DNA of 64,000 bases from Lobosporangium transversale (lineage: Eukaryota; Mortierellomycota; Mortierellomycetes; Mortierellales; Mortierellaceae): positions 124,001 through 188,000 of the forward strand of contig NW_019028989.1 in NCBI RefSeq assembly GCF_002105155.1, in the 5' to 3' direction. Below are positions 59,647-64,000 of this stretch, one piece after another; position 1 is the first letter of the stretch, and each line of letters begins with the position of its first letter. The translations under genes and the position numbers were made by a program. Below the pieces are notes generated by a model. It saw only the letters and a list, made by a program, of their open reading frames with translations, did no database searches and was not told the DNA's origin.

Positions 59647-60661
59647 ACAAAACATTTTGCGACAGGTTTAGAGTAAGTAAGTGTGCTTGATACAAGTCCT
59701 TTATTTGTAGGAAGATGTAATCTGTTTTTAATATTAACCATTATTTTTTTCTTTTGTTTTTTATTCTTTATAGTGAAGGCCCTTTATTTTTTTTTTTATT
59801 TTTTTATTTTTTTTAAATGTTGAACAACGAAAATGGTCCGTCTATTTATTCTATTCCTTCAGCGCCATCTCGTTTATTTTTTATTTTTTTGTGGTTTTTG
59901 TTTTTTGTTTTGTTTTGGTTTTTGTTTTATTGTTGTTAACAGTGTAGTTGTTTTCTTTTTTTTTTTTCTTTTTTTTTTTTTTTCCTTTCGTCGTCTTTCC
60001 TGCTGTAAATATAATAATATAATATAATCCTTATCATTTTTTTTATTGTCAAAATTTTCCTATTTTTTATTTTATTATTATTTTATTTTATTTTATTTTA
60101 TTTTTTTTTTTTTCGCATTCTTTATTTCTTCTTCCTTTACTTGGGCCTAGTATAACATATATTTGAAGGCATAATAAGCTCACAGACAACAATAAAAATA
60201 ATTTTAAAAAAAATAAAAATAAAAAGCAAAGATCTCTATCCTCTATTTGAATGTGAATGGTGTTTATAATTTATTGTGCTTTTTTTTATGATTCATGTTA
60301 AATGTGGCTGTATAATTGTGGTTCTAAACGTGATTGAAATCGTAAGATTGAAATTTTTGCTGATATCGACATCAGAGATCCATGTTGAGCAAGTTTTTCT
60401 TCAAGTCCTTGCTGCATGGTTGGAGTGGTGGAGAAAGTTGTAAATGATAAAAAAAAAAAAAAAAAAAACGGGAAGAAAGAAGGAAAGAAAAAATTGAAGT
60501 AGTCATGTATGCATGTATGTAATTTTTTTTTTTTTTTTTTTTAAACAAAACAAAAAAAAAAAAAAAAAGGCATAGCAAGTAAATCAACAGATCCCTAGCA
60601 TAGAATTGTAAAAAAGAACAAAGATAGGAAAGAGAGAACACAAAGAATCACCTGAAAGCCT
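59647..60661. other. Intergenic between convergent regulator and NHX genes
   Basis: About 1 kb, strongly T-rich on the regulator side (59740-60115) with (TTTTA)n near 60060-60105, and A/T runs at 60450-60468 and 60522-60542. 3' flanks only; no gene seen. Confidence 0.5.
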
Positions 60662-63287
60662 TCAAACATCATGAATACCCGAGTTCTGAGATGAATTCAT
60701 CGCCATTTGCGCTGCTGCTGCTGCACGACGGTCTAATTCACGTCGGACATGGCTCATTCCCAACTCATCCCCAAACGTCATAGATCCAGTCTCGCCTGAA
60801 GATTTGCGACTTCCTGGACTAGTATTGCCATATGCTGTCGCTAAATTGCTATTGCTCCCATGACTCGTGAGGTAACTTCCTACTGTCCGTTGCTCACCAT
60901 TTGCTGACGCATAACGTGGATGTCGCCCTCCAATTGTACTGTTTGTAGCAGTGGTCATACCAGATGTAATACCGTTTCCGGCAACCGTACGGGCAAAGCG
61001 CGCTCGGTTTCTTTGTTGTTGAATGGTGGGACCAGAGAATCGACGCCGACTTCTGTTCCATTGCCTGGAGCGTGAAAACATAGGCTTCAGATATCGCTCA
61101 TCAAACGACAGGAACCAATGTGTATCATCTGGATGATTGGCTGAAGCAACTGGAAGCGGAAGGATTGTATTGTCGCGATATTGATGATGGCCGTTGGATC
61201 CTGTGGACGGACTTGATCCTGATGACCCAACATAATCATCATCCGAAGGCCGTGACTGCAAAGACAACTCTGAATTGGAAAATGAAGACTGTAGATAAAG
61301 CGCCTGGCTATCTGATCCACGCCCATAGACATCCTCTGTGAGGTATATTTCCCGTTCGCGATCATAATCTTCGTATTCATTGTCGTCACTTTCGCCTTCA
61401 GAATCTACACATCCAATCTTGACTCCCAAAATACCAAGCATCCTGGCAGTAGTCCCTCCAAAGACGATCACCGACAATACCACTACCACTAGGATCGTCG
61501 TTTTCAGTGCTGCTGCCTCATTCACTCCGTCCAAACTAGCTGCCAACGCAAACGCAACGGCCCCGCGTAGTCCAGCCCAGAAGAGCATGACCTGATGTGG
61601 CCTCGATAGTGTATCCGACCTCTTTAAAACATATACTGAGATCATGTTAATGAATGATGAAAGTGGGAAAACAGCCGAGTATCTTGAAAAACAAATAAAG
61701 ACCTAAGAAGATGTATTAAAGTAAAAAGAGTATAAGAAGCAAGTTCATATTAAGCCTTTAAATAATAACAATAGTAATAATAAAACTTACAAAAGTAAAG
61801 AAAATGAAAAACGGCCTGTAGTCCAGATCCATCTCAGTGAACAAAGTTAGTCCCAGGTAAATAAAGATAAAGTTCTCCGAGAGTTGAGCCAAAACCTGAA
61901 ACAGAGACTTTGTAGTCCTCTTGGATCTCGAAGACATACTCTCGTAGGCGTAGTGCTTTAGTGTGATACCACAGAACAATAATGAGACAATACCGGAGAG
62001 GTGAACACTGTTGGAGAAGAAATAGGACGCATAGGCCATCAAGGCGATTAGGCATGATTCCAATCCTGGGTAAAGATGGATATTTGTCCGTTTCAACGCC
62101 AGAGCTGCAATCAATCCAATGATAACGCCAATCATCAGGGAAATAGAGAAAACAAAAAAGAATGTTGATACTCCGTGGAGCACATTGCCCAGATGAAAAT
62201 CCTCTCCTCTGTATTTTTTCAACGTCCTAATGGAATAGGGATAGTTAGAATGGAGGAGGGGAGTTAAATGTAAATTGAGTGTCGTTAACGCTTTTTTTTT
62301 TTTTTGTTACAATATTCCAAATTCTCAAATGTTCCTTACTCAAACATCACAATCGAAACGGCATCGTTGAGAATACTTTCTCCAAAAATGACGGAGTATA
62401 ACTTTGGATCTACTTTGAGCTGGTTAAAAATAGCAAGGATCGTCACTGGATCCGTGGCAGATAAGACAGATCCAAAGATCATCGAGTCCAGGAAACTGAG
62501 CTGAAGCGATTCAAGTCCTGTCAATGACAACAAGTATACGAGTACACTAATGGTTTTTTTTTTTTTTTTTTTTTTTTTGAAAATCGAAAAAAAAAAAAAA
62601 AAAAAAAATACACGTGGTTAGTTGATGAGACTTTTCAGTGAGTGGGAAATTCAGAACATGGCGCTTGCTTTGCCCCCACCCCCCCTTTTTTTTTCTCTTC
62701 TCATTTCTGCTTTTAACAGATGTTTGTGAACAAACTTTTGGTCTTACCCAACTACGAGTGCAGATATGAATGTGCCTACAAACGCAAAAGTCAAAATACT
62801 ACCAAGGTTTCGGAAGAAGCGAGCTTGCTTCATCTCATATCCTGAATTAAGAATAATTGGCGGTAGTAGTAGGTTGAAAAAGTAGGTATGTTTAAATGTG
62901 ACCATATCCTGAACCATGCGTCCTGGCGAGACCCGGATGATGAACCCGACAACCATCCCTATTTTACAAGAGAAGTATATATTTTATTTTATTTTTTTCA
63001 GTGAGCTTTTCTTTCTCTCATATTTGCCACAATTGGGATGCCATCGTAACACTGAGAAGCCTCCCCCTCTTTTTTTTTTTTTTTTTTTTAACTGAAGAGC
63101 TATACTAACCAGTCATGATGGAGATGACAGTCTCATGGATGGCAGTGATCTTGCGAACCTGAAGGTAATACGAAGTCCACATGGCACCGATCAACAACAC
63201 TGTGAGAATTAGTAATGCCCAGCTCGAATACAATTCCTCCACATCAGCTGGTGGCGGAATGCCCTCAGCAAAGTCAATTTCGCCCAT
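60662..63287 (-). CDS. NHX1: Endosomal/vacuolar Na+(K+)/H+ exchanger (NHX/NHE family)
   Basis: Monovalent cation/proton antiporter, 690 aa, likely in late endosome/vacuole membranes controlling lumenal pH and ion balance. Exons 63110-63287, 62748-62958, 62340-62546, 61791-62226 and 60662-61702; all junctions in phase (2,073 nt). Motifs in order: [17 protein letters not shown] (amiloride-site region), [69 protein letters not shown] and [14 protein letters not shown]. About eleven to twelve hydrophobic segments can be counted. The 230-residue C-terminal tail is acidic near [15 protein letters not shown] and then Ser/Arg/Gly-rich. Start at 63287 gives a short lumenal leader before the first helix. 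The family is certain; endosomal rather than plasma-membrane placement rests on closeness to Nhx1/NHE6-type motifs. Confidence 0.93.
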
Positions 63288-63788
63288 GGAGTTTAAAATT
63301 ATACAAGTCTGTCAAGTAGATTGCTTCAATAAAAAAAGAAGGTGCTGAAAACGTTAAGGGCAATGGGAAAGAGGAGGTCTCGTGAGGTCGAGAATGCTGA
63401 TAATACAAAATAAAAAAGTGAAAAAAGGAAAAAGGAAAAAGGAAAAGAAATAAAGAAAAATAGATAGGTAGATAGATAAATAGATAGATAATGGGATGGA
63501 ATGGGTAGAGAACAAAGAATTGAATGTGAATGAATGAATGGATGAATGTGAGAGAGAGAATGATATAATTTATTTAATAACGACGTATGACAGAGAAAAA
63601 GCCTAATGGACTAAAAAAAAAAAAAAAAGAAGGGCGAAGGGGCCAATTTTGCAGTGCAACAGAACAGTAATCATATTTTCTCGTCCCTCTCCCTGTCGCT
63701 CAGGGACCAGTTGCACTGCCCAATCACCACGCATATTTCTTATGACTACTACAATTTTTTTATTTCAACATTGAAAAAAAGCCATTGC
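63288..63788. other. Intergenic, NHX promoter side
   Basis: 500 bp of purine-rich simple sequence on the + strand: (GGAAAAA)n near 63420-63450, (GATA)n near 63460-63492 and (GAAT)n near 63528-63550. On the NHX strand this is a C/T-rich leader. Confidence 0.5.
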
Positions 63789-63837
63789 TCATTCCCAGCG
63801 CGACTTCTTATTCCGTCTATTCTCTTCTTCATGCCCA

Positions 63838-63878
<41 letters not shown>

Positions 63879-64000
63879 ATTTACCCCAGGGAAAGAAGCA
63901 TGGAATGATGAATCTTGACTCTGTCCGAGCTCACGCTTCCCAGGTCCTTGCTCTGCTTGGTCTTGCGAGAATCCTCCATGAGGACGATTTGGAAGTGGAT
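63789..64000 (-). CDS. C-terminal part of a Gln-rich protein, unrecognised
   Basis: Open from the window edge to a TGA at 63789-63791, about 70 residues. It is rich in Gln/Gly/Glu, has 13 consecutive Gln (63840-63878) and ends EEENRRNKKSRWE. A KSRWE-type end is seen in some RNA-binding splicing proteins, but that is only a hint. The rest of the gene lies beyond the right edge; a nearby intron would change the reading of the first residues. Confidence 0.5.
63840..63878 (-). repeat. (CAG/CAA)n poly-Gln tract, 13 codons
   Basis: Alternating CAG and CAA codons on the minus strand, inside the partial Gln-rich CDS. Confidence 0.9.

Noticed and set aside
1-64000. CRISPR array or prokaryotic operon structure
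   Set aside because: No spaced direct repeats of that kind; the genes are intron-bearing and eukaryotic.

Overview
The window is nuclear DNA from a filamentous, early-diverging fungus, most likely Mucoromycota or Mortierellomycotina (inference). Reasons: genes have many short GT-AG introns; the proteins are fungal types (Rpo41, Sip5, Pat1/Ran1-Ksp1-like kinase, Arc1-like cofactor, SPX-RING ligase); there is a FAR1-type regulator and a PD-(D/E)XK-like protein of a kind I associate with these fungi; and the DNA is AT-rich with many 20-32 nt A/T runs. No tRNA, rRNA or CRISPR array was seen. Gene models below were joined by hand from splice sites and reading phase.

Layout. 1-9.3 kb, all minus: RPAC1 (3' end outside the window), an SPX-RING E3 ligase ending in a CaaX box, and coatomer gamma. 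10.0-14.0 kb: a small three-TM protein (+), mitochondrial RsfS/Iojap (-) and glutathione peroxidase (-). 14-25.4 kb is an accessory island: a decayed ORF, a pogo/Tigger element with perfect 93-bp inverted repeats whose transposase is split by a nested 98-bp fold-back MITE, a six-exon PD-(D/E)XK-like gene beginning 34 bp from the element end, and a second, tail-to-tail, pogo-type transposase gene with one frameshift and an unusual C-terminal extension. 25.4-47.1 kb is housekeeping: threonine aldolase, SIP5, hot-dog thioesterase, PP2C phosphatase, mitochondrial RNA polymerase, a large Ser/Thr kinase and an Arc1/EMAPII tRNA-binding cofactor. 47.1-52.3 kb has no convincing gene. 52.3-59.6 kb is one FAR1/WRKY-GCM1 zinc-finger regulator with 3.2 and 1.3 kb introns full of simple repeats. 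60.7-63.3 kb is an endosomal Na+/H+ exchanger, and the window ends inside a Gln-rich protein (-).

The genes do not form one pathway. Recurring themes are mitochondrial function (Rpo41, RsfS, possibly the aldolase), membrane traffic and ion balance (gamma-COP, NHX), nutrient signalling (SPX-RING, Sip5, Ran1-like kinase, PP2C) and translation or transcription core parts (RPAC1, Arc1). Two RING E3 proteins carry opposite lipidation signals: a C-terminal CaaX and an N-terminal myristoylation motif.

The most unusual region is 15-23.5 kb: nested DNA transposons of datable order next to an intact nuclease-like gene and a transposase-derived gene.
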